Of a stretch of DNA of 64,000 nt, positions 11,619-20,992 are shown one piece after another. Under the pieces are notes generated by a model, which was not told where the DNA came from, made no database searches, and was given only the letters and a program-made list of their open reading frames with translations. The stretch is from Chelydra serpentina (Eukaryota > Chordata > Testudines > Chelydridae). The stretch lies in the NCBI GenBank assembly GCA_037349315.1, contig JBAIAC010000027.1, positions 13,563,501-13,627,500 on the forward strand, in the 5' to 3' direction. The stretch's first letter is position 1. Each line of letters starts with the position of its first letter. The position numbers and the translations under genes are program-made.

Positions 11619-11992
11619 CAGTGGTCTCAAACATGCGGCCCGCACGTTATTTTCTGGAGCCTGCTAAACTCCCTGCTCCCCCGCGTTATTTCCTGCCGCC
11701 GCCAAGCTCCTCCCTCCCCCTCTCTCTGCCTACCTCCAGGCGCTTCCCGCCGCCAAGCCACCAAACAGCTGTTGGCAGCACTTCGCGCTTTCCAGGAGGG
11801 AGAGGGGAGGAGCGGGGAGCTGCACGCTAAGGGAGGAGGCGGAGAAGAGGCGGGGCAGGGGTGGAGCCTCATGGAAGGAGTGGAGTAGGGGCAGATCTGG
11901 GGGCAGCGAGGGGGGAGGGTAGTGATGCGACCCTCGGGCCAATGCACTAGTCCTCATGTGGCCCTCGTGGTCATTTGAGTTTGAGACCTCTG
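11619..11992. mobile_element. Non-autonomous hAT element (374 bp), GC-rich interior
   Basis: The termini CAGTGGTCTCAAAC and GTTTGAGACCTCTG are inverted repeats (13 of 14 match). The flanks GATTAGAT (11611-11618) and AATTAGAT (11993-12000) form an 8-bp target duplication with one mismatch, as expected for hAT. The interior is GC-rich with GCGGCCCGC near the left end and produces spurious open frames on both strands. There is no transposase. Confidence 0.85.
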
Positions 11993-12029
11993 AATTAGAT
12001 GTTCAAGTGAGCTCAAGTCCCACAGATAG

Positions 12030-12170
12030 CAAAGTAAGTGGCCAGATTTTCAAATGAGCTCAGCACATTGAGTGTCTAACTCTTTTGACCATCTGGTCAT
12101 AAGTGTCATAATGCTGAGCACTTTTGAAAATCTAGTCCCCAATGTGGCGGCCGAGTTCTTGAAAATCTGG
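12030..12170. repeat. Decayed repeat, TTTTGAAAATCT type
   Basis: AGATTTTCAAATGAGCTCAG and GAGCACTTTTGAAAATCTAG are approximate inverted copies, with another TCTTGAAAATCTGGC following. Similar words occur at 63430-63470. Confidence 0.3.
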
Positions 12171-13589
12171 CTTCGGCACTGCCAGAAGAAAGAGATGACA
12201 CTGAGATCAAAAGTGTGAAGGGGAAGAGAGGTTGTGCCATGCTGGGCATAAATAAGCAGGTCTCATTCAAACCATTGTTGTGAAAGGTGAGACAAACAAC
12301 AGAGCAAATGTATGGAGCAGAGAAATCTCTGAACACATCACCAAGACATTAATCTACATCTATCTTTCTTATTCTGCTACAGCTGCGCTGCCGCCTCTCA
12401 AGATACAACTCTTCTTGCTTGTCGAGAAGGATGCCTACTGCATCCAGATCGCCAGAAGAACAACACGGTCTAATGAAAGTCACATTTGATGTACTATGTA
12501 CTCTTCAAAACCAAGTGGCTGAATTACTAGGTGCAGACCTCATCATACCCTTAAAAAGTCATTTGGAATCAGGGCTTTGATTTAGATTGACTGCATCCTG
12601 TACTTCCAAAGTACAACTGGTAATAATATAGCCTGCGAGTTTAATATTTGAAACAGGGGTTCCACTTACCGCTTTGTACTTAGTCAAGGAAAATGACTGT
12701 AATTGAAATCTTTCCGTTGGAAATGAAGCCCTTGGAACATTGCTTGCCCTTAAGGCTTTTTATTTTAAGCTGTCAAAACTGTAAGGTGCCTTTCACAGGA
12801 GCCTTACTTTAGGATAGGAGATGAATGCACATTGTATCTAGGCCCTGGCTGTTTTCATCTAATGTTACTGCTAGGAATGTCACTGTCTTCCTGCAGCCCT
12901 GCTGGAAACAGGGAATTTTGCCTCAGTTGGAGACTGGGATCTGTGAGATCAATAAGGACAGTGAGATTTTCAAGGACAAAGCAAAACCCCTTTAATTTCC
13001 CCATCATCATTCACAAGCTCCTTCATGACACAGACAGTAACAAATTAGGTCAGAGCGCCTATGCCTGTTGCCTAATGACATACCTTCTGCCAAACCTTTC
13101 AGAATGTCATTCCCTTCCAAGAATCTCCCTGTTTTTTCCAAGTCAAAATGATTTTAGTATCATCATCATTATTCGTATTCTACCACAGAATTGTAACTCC
13201 TTGTAAATGCACTCAGATTGAATATGCATACAATATAAAAAAGCCTGATGTTCAAATGACTTTACATTAAACCTTCGTAAGGTGAAACAAACTTTGTTCC
13301 TGTTCCAATAGAATTCTGTAATAGGACATTATAGCTGATCTGCAACAATCTGGAGAGGAAATTGGACACATTTTTTGTTTCGTTATAATAAAATAGAATT
13401 ATAAAATAAACATACGACTGTGGTTTTATATTATTTGTCCAACAATGTGGAACAAATGTTTGGAAAACCTGAACGAACTAATAGACCAAATTACATATAT
13501 TTTTTTTAAATCCAGTATTAAGTGGTCTCTTATTCTAAGGAATTACCTATGCTGCACTCCAGACTCTGGGGTGGGGGTGGGGTGGTGAA
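12171..13589. other. No recognisable feature
   Basis: The 124-codon open frame at 12832-13206 has no motif and biased Ser/Leu/Arg content; I treat it as chance. Confidence 0.45.
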
Positions 13590-13842
13590 CTGCAGAGAGC
13601 AGCAAACCATTGTACTTTTACTGCCCTGTGTGGACAATGCTGGTGCGAATTAAAAAGATACTTAAGTTTGCTTTAACATATAGTCTTCTTTCAAATAGGA
13701 CTATGTTAATGCCAACTAGATACCTTTTAGTTGGTGTGAACAGTGTTCACACGGGGCAGTTAGAGAGCAACTGTTTGCTGTGCTCTACTGCAGTTAGCCC
13801 CCCCAGCCCATAGTCTGCAATGTGGTGTCATGTAGACGTAGT
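13590..13842. mobile_element. Possible Harbinger-like MITE, decayed
   Basis: The left part has CTGTGTGGACAATGCTG and the right end has CATGTAGACGTAGTGTAA, resembling the TGTCTACA-type termini of better preserved copies at 18801 and 53848. Termini do not pair cleanly. Confidence 0.3.
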
Positions 13843-14152
13843 GTAAGAGTTCAGCATTCAGGATTCAATGCCACCATTTAGACACAGCCCAAGAAGAGGT
13901 TTCAGGCCTCTCTGAGCTCCCTGCTGGACCACCCCTTTCTTGGATACAGCATATTCCCCGAGCAGGCTTGTGTGGGGAAGTGCAGCCGAGCCCCCATGTT
14001 CTCTCATCCCTTTGGGACACTGTGTACCCCTAGGATGGATTAGCCCCTGAACTCCTTTAAGTGGAAAGAGCAGAGCACTGGGAAGGCACAGCCACCAGCT
14101 GTGGCAAAGGGACCCATGTCATTCACTTCATCTACCAACAGCGGAGCAGTGG
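13843..14152. other. No recognisable feature
   Basis: Ordinary sequence, not repeated elsewhere in the window by eye. Confidence 0.4.
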
Positions 14153-14160
14153 GGAGCAAT

Positions 14161-14307
14161 AAGGGCCGGCTCCACGCACCAGATGACAAAGCATGTGCCT
14201 GGGGCGGGCTTCAGCGATGGCCATTTTTTTTTGCTTCGGCAGTTCGGTGGCGGCCATTTTTGTTGTTGTTGTTGCTTGGGGCGACCAAAAAGCTGGAGCC
14301 GGTCCTG
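14161..14307. mobile_element. Non-autonomous hAT element, CAGGGCCGGCTC family (147 bp)
   Basis: The left end AAGGGCCGGCTCCACG pairs with the right end GCTGGAGCCGGTCCTG. Both flanks are GGAGCAAT (14153-14160 and 14308-14315), a perfect 8-bp duplication. The interior includes TTGTTGTTGTTGTTG and GCTTGGGGCGACC, matching the GCCCCAAGC module of relatives at 30874, 55687 and 58155. Confidence 0.85.
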
Positions 14308-14315
14308 GGAGCAAT

Positions 14316-15085
14316 GCAATGTGCACCAAGGCAATGGAACTTGCTTCTGCTACGAAACTGAGTGGGCCAGCCCGTATGAAGGAAGAGGAACAATGCATGT
14401 GGAGTATTGGGGCTTATCGACATCAACGTAGTGCATGAAAGGGAATGAGGAGAGATGGGTCCGAAAAGCAAGGCTCTGACCCAGATCTGGACTTCCTCAC
14501 GATTCAAGGGAGCCCAGAGTTTTAATTCAGGCCCTTCTCTAGTAATGAAGCTACAGACAATACAATTAAGGAGGAGCAGCAGCCACATAGACATTGAAGA
14601 TCTGGGGTTATGATGGCTGATGTTCCTCGCCAATACAATGCTTAACAGCAGTAAAACACAGATACTCCAGGATGGTAAAACAGGACACAGTCTGTACAGG
14701 AGGGACATTTTATAACTGCATATGCTACCTGAAATATCACGTTTATAACACTGTATGCAAACAAACGGGACCTCAGTCACTGAGATGGGCAGTATTCTAC
14801 AAGGAATAAACAGGCTGCAAAGGTACTTGATCTGGCCAGAGCGAAGGGTGTCAACTTCACCTACACAAATTGGGCATTAAAAAGTCAGAGGAACATTTTT
14901 TACACAGAGAGACAAGCGTAATCTACAGATTGCAGCGGAGGAATGGAACTTCGTCAAGATATTGCGGTGAATCAGAAGAAGGTCACAACTTCTTTCTACC
15001 CTAATTTATTCATCTTTCAAATAGGGATAATAAACTTATTGAACTGACACGAACAGAGCAAAGCTTAATTAACGTTAGGCATGCA
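14316..15085. other. No recognisable feature
   Basis: The 189-codon minus-strand frame at 14211-14780 runs into the hAT element and has no motif. Confidence 0.45.
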
Positions 15086-15089
15086 GCAG

Positions 15090-15377
15090 TTTAACTAGAA
15101 GTGTGATTTAACACTCATTGAAGTGAAAAGTCTGTGTGGACACTCATTTTGATTTAAGAGTGGTTTATTTCTCTTTAGATTAAATCAACACCTAAGGCCT
15201 TGTCTACATGGGAAAGTTGCAACCGTTTAACCTAACAGTTTTCAAACCCATATAATTAAACTGGTTCATAGACACTTATTTTGGTTTAGGAGTCGCTTAC
15301 ATAAAAAATGCCTATATAGGGAAGTGCACCAGTTTCATTAAACCAATTTTAAATCACTTAAGTTAGTAGTGGTGCAC
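15090..15377. mobile_element. Harbinger-like MITE composite, rearranged
   Basis: TAAGGCCTTGTCTACATGGG at 15193 has the GGC-x-TTGTCTACA terminus after a TAA, as in the intact MITE at 18801. The words GACACTCATTTTGATTTAAG (15139) and GACACTTATTTTGGTTTAGG (15271) are direct duplicates, so two copies or an internal duplication are present. The outer ends are not resolved. Confidence 0.45.
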
Positions 15378-15385
15378 CTCTCTCA

Positions 15386-15564
15386 TAGGGTTGCCAACCC
15401 CCCAGGATTGTCCTGGAGTCTCCCAAAATTGGCATTGATCTCCTGGTGACTATTGAAAGCAATCCAGGATATTTTAATAGGATATTTCAAGAAAATCACG
15501 CTAAGGCATGGAGTGGGGGAGAAGGGGAAAATCTCCCAGAATAACTTCAGTGTTGGCAACCCTA
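15386..15564. mobile_element. Non-autonomous hAT element, TAGGGTTGCCAAC family (179 bp)
   Basis: The ends TAGGGTTGCCAACC and GTGTTGGCAACCCTA are inverted repeats. The flanks CTCTCTCA and CTCTCTCT (15378-15385, 15565-15572) fit an 8-bp duplication with one change. The internal GTCCTGGAGTCTCC module is shared with the 740-bp relative at 24063. Confidence 0.8.
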
Positions 15565-15572
15565 CTCTCTCT

Positions 15573-17100
15573 CTCTCATGTACACAAGCTCTCAGTTTCT
15601 CCAAGTGCTTCCCAGCTTGAAAGGCATTAAAATAAAATGAAAGGGCTGCTTTCAGAAGCAACACTGGTAAAACTACAGGGGTTTTTGGGGAGGCAGGGGG
15701 GAGAAGGGAGTTAATTTTGTTTAGATTTCCTGGTTTTCATCCATGCTCAAAATTCCCAAGTTGCAGCTTTCAGAGATCTGTATGACAGAATGGTATGACA
15801 GGTTATGTAACTAAAAACAAAACAAAAAGTAAGCTTGTCCCCAAGTGATGAAAGAGCAGCAGCATTATCTGCTTTGTTGTCACTGAGGTTTTTTTTTTTT
15901 AAACTAACTGAATTACAAGGAGTGTTTTAAAAAAAAATTAAATAAATCCCAAAGTTTCAAGATAAAAAACAACAACCCTGAGATGCACGTGATTGCTTAG
16001 TAAAAGTCATTGTCACTCAAAACTGGATGGCTGGATTTTTAGATAATTAGATTTTTAATTCCAGGAGGATTTTCATATACTAAATATGCAGAGTTCTGTG
16101 GTGTTTTCAGTATTAAGATAAATCTGTGTTTTAGCTTATGGCGTTTCTTCTGATGGCCTAGAGAGGTTGGTGGAGAAGGCACAGGTGAGGTCATGAATGG
16201 GTATTTTATAAGGTGGGTTTTGTATTCAAGTTTTCTTTGTAATACTGCGCAAAACAAAAAGAAAAAAGAAAACCGGACAGCTAAATCTGACTTAATTAAA
16301 CGTGCTATTTGCAGCCAGCAATAAGAAGACAATCTTATTAAATGAAACGTCCACACTTTCACTATGTTCAGCCCAACCTGAGGCACAGACATAAGAAAAT
16401 AAATCAATATGGGACTCCTGTCCAGAATAGAAAATGCACATTAAATATACAAAGGTTTGTCTCTTGTTTTGAGAGGCAGAGTTGAAAATTGGTGAAGGAT
16501 GATCAGGGCCAGGAAGGGGAGATGGTGATCGTTCTTTGTGGTTCTCAAAGAGTTGTTTTTGACTCTTCACCATTTTGCTGGGATAAAAATTATAATAAGG
16601 CTGTGTCTGAATGGGTCTCGGGGCTACCAGCAATGAGATCAATCTTTAGATTGTGGAAAACCCCACAAGGGAGATATTCAGGGCAATTATGTTTCAATGT
16701 AAACCCCTGTCATCTGTTTCCCACCCCCAGCAATCAGGTGCTAAAGGACACCAGGCACAGACAAGGCTGAGAGGGAGATCGATGAGAAACAAGGGGGGAC
16801 ACATTATGTCAGTAATAATCATTAGGAATTCAATTAGATTGCAAAGTATCAAAATACTGTAGTTAAACCATCTTGAAATACATTTTCTTCCTGTTTGATC
16901 AATAAAGACCTCTTTTCTCATGAAGAATTAAGCACAATTAAACATTTGCTTCACCATTCAAGAAATTAAAGCACCGATTTCAGCACAGAAGCAGGTCACA
17001 TCTCATAAGGAGCTCCACGGAACAAGATATCTTTCTGTCTTCAGATCCACACACGCAAGGAAAGAAGCACATCTTTGCAACTGCTGTTTTAAAAGAGACT
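15573..17100. other. No recognisable gene or repeat
   Basis: T-runs near 15890-15900 and A-runs near 15930 are the main low-complexity sequence. Open frames are 70-120 codons without motifs. Confidence 0.45.
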
Positions 17101-17379
17101 ACCTTAGGAGCTAGATCCAAGATTTTCTTCTCCTTCCACTTTGTACCATGCTACAGTTCCGGCTGCCTGCTACCTGTCAGATTTCAAGTGAATATTCTGC
17201 ACCGTGCTGGATTTCATCAGAAAATTATTAAGCCATGGGAAAATGCATTCACCAGTGAAACTTCTAGGCAGCATTAGCTCTGCTGGTGGCCAGAACTGCC
17301 TGTCAAGAGAAGGGGTCTGGAGGGATACACACGCTCGTCTCCCTTGGGAAAGGCCGGAAGAGAAAAGATATTGACTTAC

Positions 17380-17540
17380 CTTCTCTGCATACTTGAACTT
17401 GACATAGAACCAACTTGACTTGATCATCGTCTCACCTCCTACCCTTGAGGGGGGGAAAAAACTAGTCTGCTGAGGAATAGCAGCGTGCCAGCAAGATTCC
17501 TCCAGAGTCAATGTTTTCCCAAGGACGGCACAGTATTTAA
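17380..17540 (-). other. Candidate first coding exon with TATA-like box (unproven)
   Basis: On the minus strand an ATG at 17427-17425 opens MIKSSWFYVKFKYAEK and the exon would end at 17380 in AAG, immediately followed by GTAAGT, a textbook 5' splice donor, in phase 0. About 107 bp upstream a TTAAATA box occurs at 17540-17534. A pyrimidine tract TTTTTTCCCCCCCTCAAG just upstream of the ATG could instead be a splice acceptor, making this an internal exon. The peptide is unusually rich in aromatic and lysine residues for random translation, but I do not recognise the protein. The surrounding kilobase contains no transposon signature and has an E-box CCACGTGG near 17939. This could be an alternative first exon of a large host gene, or chance. 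Confidence 0.3.
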
Positions 17541-18655
17541 GGGAGGTGAGGGATTGCGGGAGGGCTGGGAAAGGGAAAGAAAAAAACTCCCCAAAAAAGA
17601 CTCTCTTCCTTTGTGGCTCCAATTTTGTCCCTCTCTGCCCTCCTAATGCTGAGCGCGATCTTGCCTTCTGAAACAGTGCTCTCTGAATGCCTCGCTCTGC
17701 ATTTCTCTGTCAGCTTGGCTGCCTGACAAGAGAATTCCTCAAATGGACTTCAGCTGCATTCATCACAAATGGCACATGTCAGTAAAGCCAGGAGGCTGGC
17801 TTCAGACCTGGCAGCCGACCAGGACCAGGACCTCCCCCAGTGGGATGAATAATGAATTCCAGCATTTCCCTCCAGGCGCAGATTAACACCTGGCTAAACA
17901 TTATTCTGACAACAGCGCTTGCCCATTCGGAGAGTCCACCACGTGGCTTTAACCCCTTCCTCCCCCACTAATCAGGACAGCAGCATTCTCAGGGTGCCCC
18001 CCCCCCCCACAATACGCCTCCCACATCCCAAAGAAAGATTACAGAACTAAATTTAGTTTAGAAACAATAAAGCCTCTTAAGCATAAAGCAAATATCTCCT
18101 TTCCAATTCTGCAGCTTTAGTAACACAGTCATGTAACCAGAGCACACAATCAAAAGCCAGACTCTTCCTCTCACCCTAAGCCTCCCTGCTCCTGGACAGA
18201 CGGACAGACTAATCTTTGATACCATCAGATTAGTATTTTGCAATACCATGTGTGAACACTTGTACCAGCCAGGAACATGAGAATAATGTTCACAGAATTG
18301 TAGAAACTGCTGTTGGAAAAGACCTATTAGACCATGCATTTCTTCTCTGCCAGTGCAGGATTAGTTCTCAATTTCCTGGCTTAGTTGCACCTCATCATCA
18401 GCACCCACCTTCCAATTCCATATTGGAATCTGTTGCATATCAGGTTACAAAGGCAGGATAGAAAAAAAGACTTATTTCCATTTTATTTGTTGCATGCTAA
18501 GAGTAATAACTAAGTAGACCTGTATCCTGATGTACTCTTCATGAGCTCAGCACCTCATCTTGAGCACAAAACCTCCAAAAGGAAATTATTATTTTTTACA
18601 TTTATGTAGGTACTTCTATACAATAAGCATATGGGCCATATTAGTACCCAACAAA
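17541..18655. other. Repeat-poor stretch, function unknown
   Basis: No transposon signature is visible apart from a C-run at 17996-18008. Segments around 17780-17960 look complex and balanced in composition and could be conserved non-coding DNA; this is a guess. Confidence 0.35.
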
Positions 18656-18659
18656 TATT

Positions 18660-18797
18660 CATTTATATACCCAATGACCATATGAGATAGGGAAGTAGTA
18701 GCCCCCTTTGAGGCAGAGAGAGATTAAGTGACTTGCCCACAATCACACAGCAAGGTTGGGAAATGAACCCATATTTTTTAAGTCCCAGTTTAGTGCC
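18660..18797 (-). repeat. MIR/CORE-like SINE, interrupted by a MITE
   Basis: The plus strand reads GAGAGATTAAGTGACTTGCC, CACAATCACACAGCAAGG and GGGAAATGAACCCATAT, the reverse complement of the MIR tRNA-like and CORE region. It resumes at 19067-19085 (TAAGCTATGAGGCCATC) after the Harbinger-like MITE. Confidence 0.7.
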
Positions 18798-18800
18798 TAA

Positions 18801-19066
18801 GGCTTTGGCTACACTGGCGCTTTACAGCACTGCCACTAACTCGCTCAGGGGTGTGAAAAAACACCCCCCTGAGCGCAGCAAGTTACAGCGCTGTAAAGCG
18901 CCAGTGTAAACAGTGCCCCAGAGTTGGGAGCCACGCTCCCAGCGCTGTAAGCTATTCCCCTCAGGGAGGTGAGTACCTGCAGCGCTGGGAGAGCTCTCTC
19001 CCAGCGCTGGCGTGTGATCACACTTGCACTTGGCAGTGCTTTGAAGTTTCAAGTGTAGCCAAGCCC
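18801..19066. mobile_element. PIF/Harbinger-like MITE (266 bp) inserted in a MIR
   Basis: The termini GGCTTTGGCTACACT and AGTGTAGCCAAGCCC are inverted repeats flanked on both sides by TAA (18798-18800 and 19067-19069), the 3-bp duplication typical of PIF/Harbinger. The interior is GC-rich and contains a hairpin, CTCAGGGGTGTG paired with CACCCCCCTGAG, at 18843-18875, plus several AGCGCTG words. Confidence 0.7.
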
Positions 19067-19099
19067 TAAGCTATGAGGCCATCTTTCTTCGTCCTGATA

Positions 19100-19174
19100 A
19101 TACTTAGTCCTGCTTTGAGTGCAGAGGACTGGAGTAGATGACCTCTCGAGGTCCCTTTCAGTTCTATGATTCTT
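19100..19174 (+). mobile_element. CR1-type 3' tail fragment
   Basis: TAGTCCTGCTTTGAGTGCAG, GACTGGAGTAGATGACCTCT and GAGGTCCCTTTCAGTTCTAT followed by GATTCTTC reproduce the CR1 3' end seen at 3897-3975 (opposite strand) and in the SINE tail at 47700-47764. It may be a 5'-truncated CR1 or the tail of a SINE. Confidence 0.75.
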
Positions 19175-19726
19175 CTTTGTTAAACAACTATTTATTTTGT
19201 TCAAAACGCTACATTTGGGGGTCATTTTTCGATACAGCTTCTGGTTTTGGGAATGCAATTTTGTGCCTGCCATCAATTGTGATCTCAAAGATTAGCATGT
19301 TCAATGTTCTGCAAATTAGCCTGATGATTTCAGAACAAAATGCTTTGTTCCTGCAATTGTATCAAATCTAAATGGGCCTTTTAGTCTTATAATGGTTATT
19401 GTTTGCACCTAAAAATTCATTGCAGGCCCAAAATTGCCTCCCCCAACCAGCATATATAAACATAGGCTGGGTTAAGACCCAGATGAAAAATAGACCCTAA
19501 ACCCTAAATATTCCCTGCCAAAAGAGGGTGATCTTAATGCAGAAAGCACTGGACAGTGCATGAAATACATGCTGTGATGACCGCATGACTGAGGCCACTA
19601 AAGTACCTGCCAACTTCAGTTTCCACAGCTGCGTAAGGGATGTAGATGCACAACGTCCACTGAATTTAATGAAAGTTGTGACTAAGAACCTCAAATGGCT
19701 TTGAAAATTTCTGCCTCTGTTGGTTT
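19175..19726. other. No recognisable feature
   Basis: Ordinary AT-rich sequence up to the LTR target site. Confidence 0.45.
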
Positions 19727-19731
19727 ATGGG

Positions 19732-20987
19732 TGTGACATTATCTGATTAAAATATAACCATGTAGATCATTGTTGCTACCGCTGTTGTATAATCGCAACA
19801 GATCTTGTACAAAGTGTGTCAAGTAAGGTGTCAATGGAAAAGTTATGATTTGCTTAATATGATTATCCTATTTATATGCATGTACTGTTTTGGTATCTGA
19901 AGTTATAAATATTAACTATGTACCTGTATTTCAAATGTGTTGCCTCATGTGGTAACACCCACAAGGTATTTAGCCAGCACATCATGAAGGCACTATTCAA
20001 GCTGAATGGCCCATCAAGGTACATTTAACTCACAATGGACCATGGACGCCGCCCATCAACACCTGATGGACTTTCATGAGAACGTTCAAAGTAGAGTATG
20101 GGTAATGGCCTCGACTATGACTAAGCGAAGCATGCATGGACATGGGACTTGCCCATGTGACTCCAAACACCATCTTGTTACCTGTAATTTTCCACAAATT
20201 AGAACAGTGGGTTTCCCCTTCACTTGGCAGAAGCTATAAAAGGCCCTGGAAACATCTCTGTTTTGCCTAGGGTGACCAGATAGCTACTGTGAAAAAACGG
20301 GACACGGTGGGGGGCAATAGGCTCCTATATTAAGAAAAAGTCCCCAAAAATGGGATTGTCCCTATAAAAACGGGACATCTGGTCACCCTAGTTTTGCCTC
20401 TTTCCTGCTCAAATCTCTGAACTATGAACGTACACTAATGGGAGCGTTCTAACCAAGGGACTGAACCTTCCAATGATTTAGCAGCAACCAGAGTCTTGAC
20501 TTAAGCCAACAATTTATTTCAACACTGCTACAAGCCTCATCCAAGAATTTTGCAATTCTTGTACACATTTGATTCCTTTAGCTAATTTTAACTCACCTTT
20601 CTTTCTTTTTATAAATAAACCTTTAGATTTTAGATACTAAAGGATTGGCAACAGCGTGATTATTTGGTATGGTCCGAGTTGTATATTGGCCTGGGTATGC
20701 GGCTGGTCCTTTGGGATCAGAAGAACCCTTTGATTGCTGAAATTGGTTTTAGATAACCATCATTAAATGTAGTGTTTTAGTGGTGGTACAAGAACTGGAA
20801 TACCCAAGGAGGCTGCATTTCTAACTTCTTGTTAGCCAGTGTGGTGAGACAGATGTTCACTTCTGTTACTGGATTGGTATACCTTACAGGAGCATAATCA
20901 CCAGCTTTGGGATGTGTCTGCCCTATTTCTCAGCAGTGTGTCTTGAATTTGGTATTCTCAGTTGTGACCCACGGAGACACGGTGACA
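19732..20987 (+). mobile_element. Solo LTR of an endogenous retrovirus, with nested hAT
   Basis: The unit begins TGTGACATTATC and ends CACGGTGACA (TG...CA), and is flanked by ATGGG on both sides (19727-19731 and 20988-20992), a perfect 5-bp duplication. A TATA-like TATAAAAGG lies at 20235 and AATAAA near 20613, giving plus-strand orientation. Removing the nested hAT and its duplication leaves 1125 bp. No internal retroviral genes flank it, so it is a recombined solo LTR. The 5-bp duplication argues for an ERV3/ERVL-like or Gypsy-like source; the family is unnamed here. Confidence 0.8.
20268..20390. mobile_element. hAT MITE, TAGGGTGACCAGAT family (123 bp), inside the LTR
   Basis: Perfect 14-bp inverted ends TAGGGTGACCAGAT and ATCTGGTCACCCTA are flanked by GTTTTGCC on both sides (20260-20267 and 20391-20398). 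The second family member is at 48132-48531. It is younger than the LTR that it interrupts. Confidence 0.9.
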
Positions 20988-20992
20988 ATGGG

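Noticed and set aside
14211..14780. 189-codon minus-strand open frame
   Set aside because: It runs through a hAT element into unique DNA, has no domain motif, and shows composition typical of chance translation.
17170..17622. Whole 150-codon minus-strand frame as a single gene
   Set aside because: Only the 16 codons before the GTAAGT donor look exon-like; downstream residues would be intronic and show no protein-like pattern.
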